From the NCBI RefSeq assembly GCF_000971055.1, contig NZ_LARW01000057.1, positions 1 to 64,000 of the forward strand: a DNA stretch of 64,000 bases, read 5' to 3'. Below the pieces are notes generated by a model. That model was not told the DNA's origin and did no database searches. It saw only the letters and a list, made by a program, of their open reading frames with translations. The stretch comes from Sphingomonas sp. SRS2. Lineage in GTDB: Bacteria; Pseudomonadota; Alphaproteobacteria; Sphingomonadales; Sphingomonadaceae. How positions within the stretch are numbered: position 1 is the stretch's first letter; each line of letters starts with the position of its first letter. A program made the translations under genes and the position numbers. Positions 38,418 to 46,880 of the stretch are shown here, in pieces.

Positions 38418-38690
38418 CTAGGCAGAAGAAGCGGACCCGGAGCCGAACATGGCTACAGCGTCCGCCAGACCGTCACCAACGATCCAACGCGCACGCTCAA
38501 GGTGCGATTTCCAGCAAACCTCGGCCTTCTCGTTCGAAGGATCGAGGTGCATCAGTGTCGCCGCGGCTTCTCGCCAGCAGGTCTGCGCGGCATCGGCGTC
38601 CAGTAAGGCAGCGTAGAGCGCCAGATGGCGCCGGTCGTAGTCAGTCACGCTTGTGCCGACTCCCGGCGCCACATCCATAACCTCGCTCAT
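38418..38690 (-). CDS. Small ICE-associated protein of unknown function
   Basis: A 90-residue acidic protein with DRRHLALYAALLDADAA and WREAAATLMHLDPSNEKAEVCWKSHLERARWIVGDGL. It is helix-rich, with no membrane segment. I remember this type beside DUF2285 and XRE-like genes on Tn4371-like elements but cannot give it a function. ATG at 38690 is preferred over 38702 because GAGGATCAAG precedes it. It is divergent from an XRE regulator 79 bases away. Confidence 0.6.
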   Translation of the reverse strand: MSEVMDVAPGVGTSVTDYDRRHLALYAALLDADAAQTCWREAAATLMHLDPSNEKAEVCWKSHLERARWIVGDGLADAVAMFGSGSASSA

Positions 38691-38769
38691 CTTGATCCTC
38701 ATTCAGAGCCGCACCCTTCGTACATTATAATGCGTAGCACCGAAATAGACGAACGGTTCTACGGCCTTG

Positions 38770-39033
38770 ATGAACCTGTTCGAGCTCATCGGCACTAACT
38801 GCTATTGGCTGCGAAAGGACGCTGGCCTAACGCAGGAGGAGGTCGCGGCAAGAATGGGAGTTAGCCACTCGCATTACAGCGCCATCGAAAATGGCAGGCA
38901 AAATCTTACCTTCGGCACGTTTGACAGGCTCTACAAGGCCTTGGGAGCACGTCCAGCCGCGCTTTTCGATGAAGGCAGGCCGCCCAAGCCAAAGCGCGCT
39001 TCGCCGACCCCTCGCGCGACAAAGAAATACTGA
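38770..39033 (+). CDS. XRE-family helix-turn-helix regulator
   Basis: An 87-residue Cro/CI-type protein. The DNA-binding domain spans residues 4-62: LIGTNCYWLRKDAGLTQEEVAARMGVSHSHYSAIENGRQNLTFGTFDRLYKALG. It is followed by a basic tail (PKPKRASPTPRATKK). ATG at 38770 is more likely than the in-frame TTG just before it. It is divergent from the 90-residue protein and probably controls that gene pair. Confidence 0.85.
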   Translation: MNLFELIGTNCYWLRKDAGLTQEEVAARMGVSHSHYSAIENGRQNLTFGTFDRLYKALGARPAALFDEGRPPKPKRASPTPRATKKY

Positions 39034-39113
39034 CCAATAGTCCAAGAATGCGCTTTCGATAGGAAGCGTGCCCAGCCTGCCAACTCACGCTCAGAGCGAT
39101 TGCCATCTAGTTA

Positions 39114-39520
39114 TCAGACTTTCTTCTGAACGATTGTGGCTGGGCTTGCCTGCATTAGAAGGCCGCCAAGCGCCACTAGCCTTCGCGCAGACGATTTTGC
39201 GAATTCTCCGTCGCCAGGCCAATCCGGCAAACCGAGGATGATGCGGGCGATGTCGCGCAGGCTCGCGCCATGACGACGGGCATCGGCCGAGCGAAGCGCC
39301 GCGAATAGCCGTAGGAGCGCCCGATCTACGGGCCTATTCCAAACCACCTGACGCAACAGACAGTCGAGACGATGCAAGGCCGCAACCTGCGGTGGCAGGC
39401 TCCGGGCCAAATCGATCGCGGGCTCCAGGCAAACTATCCCACGCTGGATCGTGCCCGAAACCACGTCAATCCTTAGCGGCTCGCCGGAGCCCCCGACGCA
39501 AACCCGTTCAATGCCATCGT
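39114..39520 (-). pseudogene. DUF2285 protein, N-terminus missing
   Basis: About 134 residues of DUF2285 remain: VDNDGIERVCVGGSGEPLRIDVV at the top, then HRLDCLLRQVVWNRPV and the diagnostic DARRHGASLRDIARIILG with SSARRLVALGG. Homology ends near 39520, where the DNA becomes the trbJ gene on the other strand. An in-frame ATG at 39554 lies inside trbJ sequence. Complete relatives carry an extra N-terminal regulator domain, so this copy has lost its start. DUF2285 proteins are typical ICE regulators. Confidence 0.7.
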
Positions 39521-39528
39521 TGTCGACC

Positions 39529-40122
39529 GCCGCGCGCACGTTGCAGACCGTCAACCAGCAGATTCAGCAATTGCAGAACGAAGCGCAGATGCTGGTCAAC
39601 ATGGGCAAGAACCTGACCCGCATCGACTTTCCGCAGCTCGATGCGCTCAAGCAGAAGTTGGCCGAGATCGACCGGTTGATGGGCCGCGCGCAGGCGATCG
39701 ATTTCCGGGTCGACCAGCTCGACGACAAGTTCCAGTCCCTGTTTCCGCAGGACTTCTCCTCGGCGCTGCGCACCGATGCCCGTGTACGCGATGCCCGCTC
39801 GCGGCTCGATGCCAGCATGGGTGCCTTTCGCCAGACGATGACGGTGCAGGCGCAGGTCGTGGAGAATATCCAGTCCGATACCGAGGCGCTCGCCGATATC
39901 GTCGCGCGCAGCCAGGGTGCCGAAGGGGCGCTCCAGGCGCAACAGGCGACCAACCAGCTCCTCGCGCTCACCGCCAAGCAGCAGTTCCAGCTCCAGCACA
40001 TGATGGCGGCGCAGTTCCGCAGCGAAGCTGTCGAACAGGCGCGCCGCGCCACCCAGGCCGCCGAAGCCCGGGCTGCGACCAAGAAGTTCCTCGGATCCGG
40101 ATCGGCCTACACGCCCCGATAG
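39529..40122 (+). pseudogene. trbJ: Conjugal transfer protein TrbJ, N-terminus missing
   Basis: From AARTLQTVNQQIQQLQNEAQM onward this is TrbJ: LVNMGKNLTRIDFPQL, EIDRLMGRAQAIDFRVDQLDDKFQSLFPQDF, and the coiled-coil Gln-rich C-terminus QLLALTAKQQFQLQHMMAAQF. The signal peptide and first 35 or so residues of the family are absent; the upstream frame instead reads antisense DUF2285. TrbJ is a VirB5-like periplasmic pilus-tip component, so without export it should be non-functional. It precedes trbL by 140 bases. Confidence 0.78.
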
Positions 40123-40262
40123 CCCCCTCGGGCCCGATCGGCTCGATCCGGACCTGCGATCGGCGGCGTTCCCTCCCGCCCCGGTCGCCGTCGCGGGGCG
40201 CGGTCCAGCTCCCCCACCGCGTCCCGCGACATTCCTTCAATCGCCAGCAGGAAGGCAGCCAC

Positions 40263-41585
40263 TTGAACGACCTCAACGTCATCGACCGCTTCCTGCAGGC
40301 GTTCATCACCTACATCGACAGCGGTTTCGGGCTGCTCGGACCCGATGTCGGGTTCCTGACCGCGACGCTGATCGGCATCGACATCACGCTTGCCGGGCTG
40401 TTCTGGGCGATGGGCGGCGAGGACAATGTCATCGGCCGATTCCTCCGCAAGATCCTCTATATCGGCGCCTTCGCGTTCATCCTGAATAGCTTCTCGACGC
40501 TCGCCGACATCATCTTCCGCTCGTTCGCGCAGGCCGGCCTGACCGCGGGCGGCGGCACCTTGTCAGCCGACGACCTGCTCAAGCCCGGACGCCTCGCCGG
40601 CACCGGCTTTTCGGCGGCCTGGCCGCTGCTCGAACAAGCCAGCGAGATGGTCGGGTTCACGACCTTCTTCGACAATTTCCTGACGATCATGGTGCTGCTG
40701 TTCGCCTGGGCGCTGGTGATCGTCGCCTTCTTCATCCTCGCCGTGCAGATGTTCGTCTGTATCCTCGAGTTCAAGCTGACCAGCCTCGCCGGCTTCATCC
40801 TCGTGCCGTTCGCGCTGTGGAACCGGACCAGCTTTCTCGCCGAGCGCGTGCTCGGCAATGTCGTCTCCAGCGGCATCAAGGTGATGGTGCTCGCCGTCAT
40901 TGTCGGCATCGGCTCCAACTTCTTCACCGAGTTCGCCGAAGCGCTCCAGGGCCAGGAGCCCGACGTTGGGCAAGCCATGAGCCTCGTGCTCGCCAGCCTG
41001 TCGCTGTTCGGCCTCGGCATCTTCGGTCCGTCGATCGCTTCCGGGCTGGTCGCCGGCGCACCGCAACTCGGTGCCGGCGCGGCGCTGGGGACCGCGGTCG
41101 GCGCGGCCGGCGTGACCATGCTGGCCAGTGGCGCAGCCGCCGGTGGCGCGCGGGCGCTCGGCGGGGCGGCGCTCGGCGCGGTCCGCTCGGGCACGGCGAT
41201 GGGGTCGGCCGCATCGACCGCCTACCAGCTCAGCCGCGAGACGGCCGCCTCGTCATCGGTCGGCGCGGGCCTTGGCGGCGTGGCACGTGCCGCCGGCAAT
41301 GCGGCCAAGTCCCGCGCGAGCAGCGCGCTCGGTCTGGGCGAGGCCGCGGCCGGTGGACGCCAAGCGGCATGGAACGCGCTCAACCAGAACTCGACCCAGA
41401 GCTCTTCCGCGTCGTCTCAGGGTGGACCGGGCGGCGGCGGGGAGACCGGCACGCCCGCCTGGGCACGCGCGATGCGCGACCAGCAGACCAGCCGGCATCG
41501 GCGTCAGCTCGCCATCCACACGCTCCAGCAGGGCGATCGCGGCGGCGCCTCCGCCACCCCCGACATCAAGGAAAGGAACGACTGA
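40263..41585 (+). CDS. trbL: P-type conjugative transfer protein TrbL (VirB6-like)
   Basis: A 440-residue polytopic inner-membrane channel component. The hydrophobic N-terminal 260 residues hold about six helices (for example TLIGIDITLAGLFWAMGG and LVIVAFFILAVQMFVCI). The Ala/Gly/Ser-rich C-terminus (from about 280) is the usual low-complexity tail. The start is a TTG preceded by AGGAAGG. It is followed by trbF after three bases. The gene is intact despite loss of upstream trb genes. Confidence 0.9.
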   Translation: MNDLNVIDRFLQAFITYIDSGFGLLGPDVGFLTATLIGIDITLAGLFWAMGGEDNVIGRFLRKILYIGAFAFILNSFSTLADIIFRSFAQAGLTAGGGTLSADDLLKPGRLAGTGFSAAWPLLEQASEMVGFTTFFDNFLTIMVLLFAWALVIVAFFILAVQMFVCILEFKLTSLAGFILVPFALWNRTSFLAERVLGNVVSSGIKVMVLAVIVGIGSNFFTEFAEALQGQEPDVGQAMSLVLASLSLFGLGIFGPSIASGLVAGAPQLGAGAALGTAVGAAGVTMLASGAAAGGARALGGAALGAVRSGTAMGSAASTAYQLSRETAASSSVGAGLGGVARAAGNAAKSRASSALGLGEAAAGGRQAAWNALNQNSTQSSSASSQGGPGGGGETGTPAWARAMRDQQTSRHRRQLAIHTLQQGDRGGASATPDIKERND

Positions 41586-41588
41586 GCC

Positions 41589-42407
41589 ATGTTCTTCAAG
41601 CGAAGTGCGCAGCGCTACGGGCGCACGCCACCACCCGAGACGCCCTACCAGCGCGCGGGCCAGCTCTGGGACGACCGGATCGGCTCGGCGCGCGTGCAGG
41701 CGCGCAACTGGCGGCTGATGGCGTTCGGTTGCCTAGTTCTGACAGCCGGCACGTCGGCGGGTCTCGCCTGGCAGTCGCTGCAAAGCCGCGTCACGCCCTA
41801 TGTCGTCGAGGTCGACCGGCTCGGCGAGGCCCGCTCGGTGCAGGCCGCCGATGTCGACTATCGGCCGACCGATCCACAGGTCGCGTGGCACCTGTCGCAC
41901 TTCATCACCAATGTCCGCTCGGTGTCGCTCGACCCGGTGTTGATGCGGCGCGACTGGCTCGAGGCTTATGAGTTCGCCACCAAGCGCGGCGCGCAGTTCC
42001 TCGGCGAATATGCCCGCTCGGCCGCGCCGTTCGCCAATATCGGCGAGCGGACCGTGTCGGTGCAGGTCACCAGCGTGGTGCGGGCGTCGGACAAGTCGTT
42101 CCAGGTCAAGTGGACGGAGACGGCCTTCGAGCGCGGCTCGCAATCCGGCATCAGTCGCTGGACTGCGATCCTGACGACCGTATCCCGTCCGCCGGCCTCC
42201 GCCGATGTGCTGCGAAAGAACCCGCTCGGCATCTACGTCGATGCGGTCGACTGGAGCCGCGAGCTCGACACCGCGCCAGCGCCGCCGGCTGTGTCGACGC
42301 CCGCCGCACGACCGGCTGTGGACCCGTCCATCAGTCTTCCGCTCGGCTCACCGCTCGATCCCAACCTCGGCGCCCAGCCGACCAACATCCAGGAGACCAA
42401 CCCATGA
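41589..42407 (+). CDS. trbF: Conjugal transfer protein TrbF (VirB8-like)
   Basis: A 272-residue inner-membrane protein with a cytoplasmic N-terminus (TPYQRAGQLWDDRIG), one transmembrane helix (about 36-55) and a periplasmic VirB8-type domain (VTPYVVEVDRLGEARSVQAAD to FERGSQSGISRWTAILT). A proline-rich extension follows. VirB8 proteins nucleate assembly of the type IV channel. The stop overlaps the trbG start (ATGA). Confidence 0.92.
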   Translation: MFFKRSAQRYGRTPPPETPYQRAGQLWDDRIGSARVQARNWRLMAFGCLVLTAGTSAGLAWQSLQSRVTPYVVEVDRLGEARSVQAADVDYRPTDPQVAWHLSHFITNVRSVSLDPVLMRRDWLEAYEFATKRGAQFLGEYARSAAPFANIGERTVSVQVTSVVRASDKSFQVKWTETAFERGSQSGISRWTAILTTVSRPPASADVLRKNPLGIYVDAVDWSRELDTAPAPPAVSTPAARPAVDPSISLPLGSPLDPNLGAQPTNIQETNP

Positions 42408-43243
42408 AACTGGCGCTGTTGCCGGCGATCGCAGGCATGATCGTCGCATCCCCTACGCTCGCGCAGACCCGCGAGCATTCCGACCCGCTCAGGACCGTCC
42501 AGGCGGCGACACGGAGCGCGACTGTCCAGCCGGTCGCGTCCGGGTTCGTCAGCGGCGCGCAGGTCTATCCCTACAATGAGGGCACGATCTTCCAGGCCTA
42601 TGCGGCACCCGGACTGGTCACCGACATCATGCTCCAGCCCGGTGAAAGCCTCATCGCTGTCGCCAGCGGCGATACCGCGCGTTGGGTGATCGGCGACACG
42701 AGCAGCGGCTCGGGCGACGGCAAACAGACCCATGTGCTGGTGAAGCCGTTCTCGGCCGGCCTCTCCACCAACCTCGTCATCACCACCGATCGCCGTGCCT
42801 ATCATGTCCGACTGGTCAGCACCGTGACCACCGCCCTGTCTTCGATGCGCTGGACCTACCCGCAGGATGAGCTCCTGGCCCTGCGTCGAAAGGCCGAAGC
42901 CGTGCAGACGGCTGCGCCGGTCGCCACCGGACTCGCCATCGAGCAGCTCCATTTCAACTACCTCATCACCGGCGACAAGCCGGCGTGGCGGCCGCTTCGC
43001 GCATTCGATGACGGCGCGAAGACGTATGTCGAATTTCCGTCATCGCTGGCCAATGGTGACGCACCGCCACTGTTCATCGTCGCGGCCGACGGCAAGGCCG
43101 AACTGGTCAACTACCGGCAGCGTGATCGCTACTATGTCGTGGATCGCATCTTCGATGCCGCCGAACTGCGGCTCGGCCTCAAGAAGCAGCAGGTGGTTCG
43201 GATTGACCGCGTCTCGCGGCGTGCCAAGCGGAGGGGCGCATGA
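42404..43243 (+). CDS. trbG: Conjugal transfer protein TrbG (VirB9-like)
   Basis: A 279-residue periplasmic/outer-membrane core component. It has a signal peptide (residues 1-20, ending LAQ), a VirB9 N-domain with GTIFQAYAAPGLVTDIMLQPGE and TTDRRAYHVRLVS, and a C-domain with FNYLITGDKPAWRPLRAFDDGAKTYVEF and RYYVVDRIFDAAELRLG. It forms the outer core complex with TrbI and a lipoprotein partner not seen here. It overlaps trbF and trbI by four bases each. Confidence 0.93.
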   Translation: MKLALLPAIAGMIVASPTLAQTREHSDPLRTVQAATRSATVQPVASGFVSGAQVYPYNEGTIFQAYAAPGLVTDIMLQPGESLIAVASGDTARWVIGDTSSGSGDGKQTHVLVKPFSAGLSTNLVITTDRRAYHVRLVSTVTTALSSMRWTYPQDELLALRRKAEAVQTAAPVATGLAIEQLHFNYLITGDKPAWRPLRAFDDGAKTYVEFPSSLANGDAPPLFIVAADGKAELVNYRQRDRYYVVDRIFDAAELRLGLKKQQVVRIDRVSRRAKRRGA

Positions 43244-44424
43244 CCGACGCCGTCCCCACCGAGACCGCCGTTGCGCAACCGGCGAAGGTGGACCCCGAAA
43301 CGCTGAGCATCCGATCTCGGCCGGCGCGCGCGATCCGCTTCCGGCGTGGCGTGATCATCGGCGTGGCTGCGCTCGGTTCCGCCAGCCTGATGGGCATCGC
43401 CTGGATGGCGCTTAAGCCGCAGGTGTTCAGGCAGGTCGCGCAGGAGAGCGAGCTTTCGCAGCCCATGGCGAAGCCGGCGTCCGATGCGCTCTCGGGCCTT
43501 CCCACCAGCTATGGCGATGCGCCGAAGCTCGGGCCTCCGCTGCCCGGTGATCTTGGTCGTCCGATCCTGCGGGCGCAAGAACGTTCGGAAGGCGTGACTG
43601 CACCATCTCACGTCGATACGGCCGAGGCCGCGCGGCAACAGCGCCTGGCCGAGCTCAAGGCGGCGCGCGAGTCCGGCCTGATGGCGCAGGTCGCCACTGG
43701 TAGAGGCGCGGAGCCTGCAGTGGCCGATAGCGCGCTGGGTACTCCGGGCACGCCTGCGACAGCTGCCCCGGCGATCGGCACGCGGAAGGAGCAGTTCGCT
43801 TCCGCCCGCGACACGAATGGCGATCTCAACTCGGGCGGACTGATCGCGCCCGTGTCGCCGAACAGCATTCTCGCCGGCAGCGTTATCGCGGCGAGCCTCA
43901 TCACCGGGCTTAATTCCGACCTGCCGGGAATGGTGACAGCCCAGGTAACGCAGAACGTGTTTGACACTGTGACCGGCAACATCCTGCTCGTACCGCAGGG
44001 CGCCCGATTGATTGGCAAGTACGACAGTGTGGTCGCGTTCGGTCAGCGCCGGGCGCTGGTCGTCTGGCAGCGGCTGATCTTGCCTGACGGCAGTTCAATC
44101 CGGCTAGACAACATGCCCGCCACGGACGCGCGAGGATATGCCGGCCTTTCCGACAAGGTCGACTTCCACACCTGGACACTGCTCAAGGGCGTGGCGATCG
44201 CCACCCTGCTCGGTGTCGGTTCAGAGCTGTCAATCTCGGGGGAGAGCGATCTTGTTCAGGCGATCCGCGAATCCGCCCAGTCGAACACGGCCCGCGCCGG
44301 CGACCGGATCACGCAGCGCAACCTCGACATCCAACCGACGATCACGATCCGCCCCGGTGCGCCCGTCCGCGTGCTGGTGACCCGCGATCTCGTTCTTGCG
44401 CCGTGGCGCGGAAGAGCAAGCTGA
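43240..44424 (+). CDS. trbI: Conjugal transfer protein TrbI (VirB10-like)
   Basis: A 394-residue protein spanning the envelope. It has an N-terminal cytoplasmic part, a helix at about 36-52 (VIIGVAALGSASLMGIAWM), a Pro/Ala-rich linker, and a C-terminal VirB10 barrel domain starting at LIAPVSPNSILAGSVIAASLITGLNSDLPGMVTAQVTQNVFDT. QGARLIGKYDS, LPDGSSIRLDNMPATDARGYAGL and PGAPVRVLVTRDLVL are well conserved. It is intact and overlaps trbG. Confidence 0.94.
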   Translation: MTDAVPTETAVAQPAKVDPETLSIRSRPARAIRFRRGVIIGVAALGSASLMGIAWMALKPQVFRQVAQESELSQPMAKPASDALSGLPTSYGDAPKLGPPLPGDLGRPILRAQERSEGVTAPSHVDTAEAARQQRLAELKAARESGLMAQVATGRGAEPAVADSALGTPGTPATAAPAIGTRKEQFASARDTNGDLNSGGLIAPVSPNSILAGSVIAASLITGLNSDLPGMVTAQVTQNVFDTVTGNILLVPQGARLIGKYDSVVAFGQRRALVVWQRLILPDGSSIRLDNMPATDARGYAGLSDKVDFHTWTLLKGVAIATLLGVGSELSISGESDLVQAIRESAQSNTARAGDRITQRNLDIQPTITIRPGAPVRVLVTRDLVLAPWRGRAS

Positions 44425-44425
44425 C

Positions 44426-44656
44426 ATGGCCGATCTCAAGCTGGGCAAATTGCCCGACCGCACACCAGTGAAGCTCGCCATAACGATCACGCCCGATCTC
44501 CAGGCGGCGCTCCAGTCCTACGCCGTGATCTACGCTGAGACTTACGGCGTCGAGGAACCGGTCGTCGATCTAATCCCAGCGATGCTCGCTGCCTTTCTTG
44601 AAGGCGATCGCACCTTTGTGCGCGAACGCGACGCACGGCTGCGGGGGCAGAAATGA
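44426..44656 (+). CDS. DUF2274-family protein
   Basis: A 76-residue protein, KLGKLPDRTPVKLAITITPDLQAALQSYAVIYAETYG followed by LIPAMLAAFLEGDRTF. It matches DUF2274, which is nearly always found just after trbI in Tn4371-like elements. The sequence resembles short ribbon-helix-helix regulators. It starts two bases after trbI and overlaps the next gene by four bases. Confidence 0.82.
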   Translation: MADLKLGKLPDRTPVKLAITITPDLQAALQSYAVIYAETYGVEEPVVDLIPAMLAAFLEGDRTFVRERDARLRGQK

Positions 44657-44871
44657 GCGGAGACGAGGAACCCGATAGGCTCATTAAGCTAGATGAGGTC
44701 AAACGCCGGGTTGGGCTGGGAAAGTCGATGATCTACCGGCTCATCCAGGAAGGCAGGTTTCCAGCGCCGTACAAGGTTTCGTCATTCGCCTCTCGCTGGA
44801 GCGATCGGGAGGTGATCGCCTGGATCGACGACGTGAAAGACGGGTTCGAAGGCAAGCGACGCAAATTCTGA
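44653..44871 (+). CDS. AlpA-type excisionase/transcriptional regulator
   Basis: A 72-residue MerR-like helix-turn-helix protein. LIKLDEVKRRVGLGKSMIYRLIQEGRFPAPYKVSSFASRWSDREVIAWIDD is the full AlpA domain. Such proteins activate integrases of P4-like elements or serve as excisionases. It overlaps DUF2274 (ATGA) and is the last recognisable gene of the element. With int damaged it may now be without a target. Confidence 0.88.
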   Translation: MSGDEEPDRLIKLDEVKRRVGLGKSMIYRLIQEGRFPAPYKVSSFASRWSDREVIAWIDDVKDGFEGKRRKF

Positions 44872-45558
44872 GTGTGTCTGTCGGCCGATCGAAATTTCAC
44901 ACCCGCGGCGCGAGCTCATTTAAAACGACGGTTCGATTGCCATGCCCGCCATCTCAACGCGGACTTAACCCGCAGATATAAAGAGAAAATCCTCTTAAGC
45001 ATAACGCGTGTGCCTCGGAAAAGACCTCGCCGATGGCTGATTCTGTTCAAGGAACGCCGTCTATACGTTAGCTGGCGATGCACGTCTTCTCAGTCCAGCG
45101 GCGCGCACGCCGCAAGGGTAGATCCAAAGTGAATTCTCCTTCACGGAATAAGCGCGATCGATCGCCCGTGACACAAGCTTGGGTTTCAGTCAGGGCTGAT
45201 CGTCTTCAATTATTCCAGCTTGGCGCAGAACCTCAGAGGCGCCAAGATTGATGTCGATCTCCATTCCAGATCGAGCCAATGATAGACGAAAGGCAAGAAC
45301 AGCGGATTGCTGGTTCTAAGCTGAAATATGCTGTTCTGAAACTCGCGGACCGACGCGGGTGGAGTGCGCGCGGAACACTTTGAGCAGCCGCGCCACGCTC
45401 CGCCGAGGCATTGATTTGTTCTGGCACCCAATGCCGCACCCATGAGGACGCCAGCCGCGTCCTTGCCGTAGGATAATGGAAAAGTCATTAGCAAAGCGGC
45501 ACGGCGATTGAAGAGGCTTCCCGCGCGAGGCGCCCGAGGTATACAAAAGGAGCACCCG
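44872..45558. other. Unassigned region at the right end of the element
   Basis: No gene can be supported. The DNA is less GC-rich than the flanks. A minus-strand frame around 45180-45290 ends in EIDINLGASEVLRQAGI and looks protein-like, but it is interrupted by a stop upstream, so it may be a gene remnant. The right attachment site should lie here if it survives, but no clear copy of the tRNA-Ser 3' end was found; CGCTCCGCC at 45396-45404 is only nine bases. Confidence 0.35.
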
Positions 45559-46569
45559 GTGAACGTAACGATCTTCAGCACCAAGGCTTACGACCGGCGC
45601 TTTCTCGGCGACGCGAACGACGCAGTCGGCGCGCCGCACCGGCTGCGCTACCTTGAGGCGCGCCTGACGCTCGAAACCGCGCCGCTTGCGGCGGGGGCCG
45701 ATGCCGTGTGTGCCTTCGTCAACGATGTCCTCGATCGTTCCGTGCTGGAGATGCTGGCGCAGGGAGGGACGCGAATGGTGGCGCTGCGTAGCGCCGGCTT
45801 CAACCACGTCGATTTGGCCGCCGCCGAAGCTTTGGACATCGCCATCGGCCGGGTGCCGGCCTATTCACCCGACGCCGTAGCCGAACATACGGTCGCGCTG
45901 ATCCTCTCTCTCAACCGTAAGATTCACCGTGCCTATGCCAGAGTGCGAGAGGGCAATTTCTCGCTCGATGGTCTGCTCGGTTTCGACCTCAAGGGGCGGA
46001 CCGCCGGGATCATCGGTTTGGGCAAGATCGGGATCGCGGTTGCGCGCATCCTGGTGGGTTTCGGATGCCGGGTTCTGGCCTTCGATCCCGCGCCCGACCA
46101 GGACATGGCGAAGATCGGCGCAGAAGCGGTGGGCCTCGACCATCTGCTTGCCGAAGCAGACATCGTGTCACTGCATTGCCCGCTCACCCCCGCAACCCAT
46201 CACCTTATCGATGACGCTGCGCTTCGGCAGATGAAGCGGGGCGTTATGCTCATCAATACCGGCCGCGGAGCGCTGGTCGATACGGTCGCACTGATCACCG
46301 GTCTGAAATCCGGTGCTATCGGCTACCTCGGCCTCGACGTGTACGAGGAGGAGGGAGACCTTTTCTTCGAAAACCTCTCCGACAAGATTTTGCACGACGA
46401 CGTCTTCGCCCGCCTGCTTACTTTTCCCAACGTTCTCGTCACCGGGCACCAGGCCTTCTTCACCACTGAGGCGATGACGGCGATTGCCGCCACCACGATC
46501 GAAAATCTTTCCAGCTTCAAAGCCGACGGCGCACCGCGATATTCAGTAACGATCGCCCGGACGGACTGA
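45559..46569 (+). CDS. ldhA: D-lactate dehydrogenase (2-hydroxyacid dehydrogenase family)
   Basis: A 336-residue NAD-dependent enzyme reducing pyruvate to D-lactate. GTG at 45559 has AAGGAG six bases upstream. Visible are MVALRSAGFNHVDL (substrate Arg), the NAD-binding GIIGLGKIGIAVARILVGFGCRVLAFDP, LHCPLTPATHHLI, INTGRGALVDT and the catalytic His in NVLVTGHQAFFTTEAM. YLGLDVYEEEGDLFFEN is typical of fermentative LdhA. It faces the cbb3 oxidase operon (convergent), so the region couples low-oxygen respiration with fermentation. Confidence 0.9.
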   Translation: MNVTIFSTKAYDRRFLGDANDAVGAPHRLRYLEARLTLETAPLAAGADAVCAFVNDVLDRSVLEMLAQGGTRMVALRSAGFNHVDLAAAEALDIAIGRVPAYSPDAVAEHTVALILSLNRKIHRAYARVREGNFSLDGLLGFDLKGRTAGIIGLGKIGIAVARILVGFGCRVLAFDPAPDQDMAKIGAEAVGLDHLLAEADIVSLHCPLTPATHHLIDDAALRQMKRGVMLINTGRGALVDTVALITGLKSGAIGYLGLDVYEEEGDLFFENLSDKILHDDVFARLLTFPNVLVTGHQAFFTTEAMTAIAATTIENLSSFKADGAPRYSVTIARTD

Positions 46570-46582
46570 GCATCGCAATCCC

Positions 46583-46606
46583 GCTGGCGCTGGCGCTGGC
46601 GCTGGC
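46583..46606. repeat. Short tandem repeat (GCTGGC)x4
   Basis: Four exact copies of the hexamer GCTGGC lie just after the ldhA stop. The repeat is outside any gene and may be slippage-prone; no role is evident. Confidence 0.8.
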
Positions 46607-46698
46607 GCCGACCTGCCGCTCGGCTTGCGCTGGTCAGCGGGAGCTCGGGTGCTGCGGCCGGTTGCTGACGAAGCGATCGAGAAGTAGCGCAGCGGACA

Positions 46699-46824
46699 TC
46701 AAAGGAAATCGCGCACAACAGCAAGCAGACTCAGCGCCAGAGCGATCAAGCTGGGGATGATGACCGCCGCACCGCAGATGAAGGCCAGGATGCCGACCCA
46801 ATTCCAACCATGTGTACGCGTCAT
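46699..46824 (-). CDS. 41-residue single-span membrane protein
   Basis: A short gene with a good ribosome site (AAGGA, about eight bases before ATG at 46824). The product begins MTRTHGWNWVGILAFICGA and has one long hydrophobic helix (residues 9-35, with Pro-Ser in the middle) and ends VVRDFL. It lies 56 bases after ccoS on the same strand, so it probably belongs to the cbb3 operon. I do not recognise the family. Size and topology resemble small oxidase-associated subunits, but that is only an analogy. Confidence 0.55.
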   Translation of the reverse strand: MTRTHGWNWVGILAFICGAAVIIPSLIALALSLLAVVRDFL

Positions 46825-46880
46825 CGGATTTTCCTTGATCGCATTTTCGCCAAATATCATCCCCATTCAATAACTCGCTA

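Noticed and set aside
44872-45132. 86-codon frame directly after AlpA
   Set aside because: Starts at a GTG with no ribosome site, basic shadow-like composition, and no recognisable motif.
45396-45404. CGCTCCGCC as a possible right attachment site (copy of the tRNA-Ser 3' end)
   Set aside because: Only nine bases match and flanks differ; a genuine att repeat at a tRNA is usually longer.
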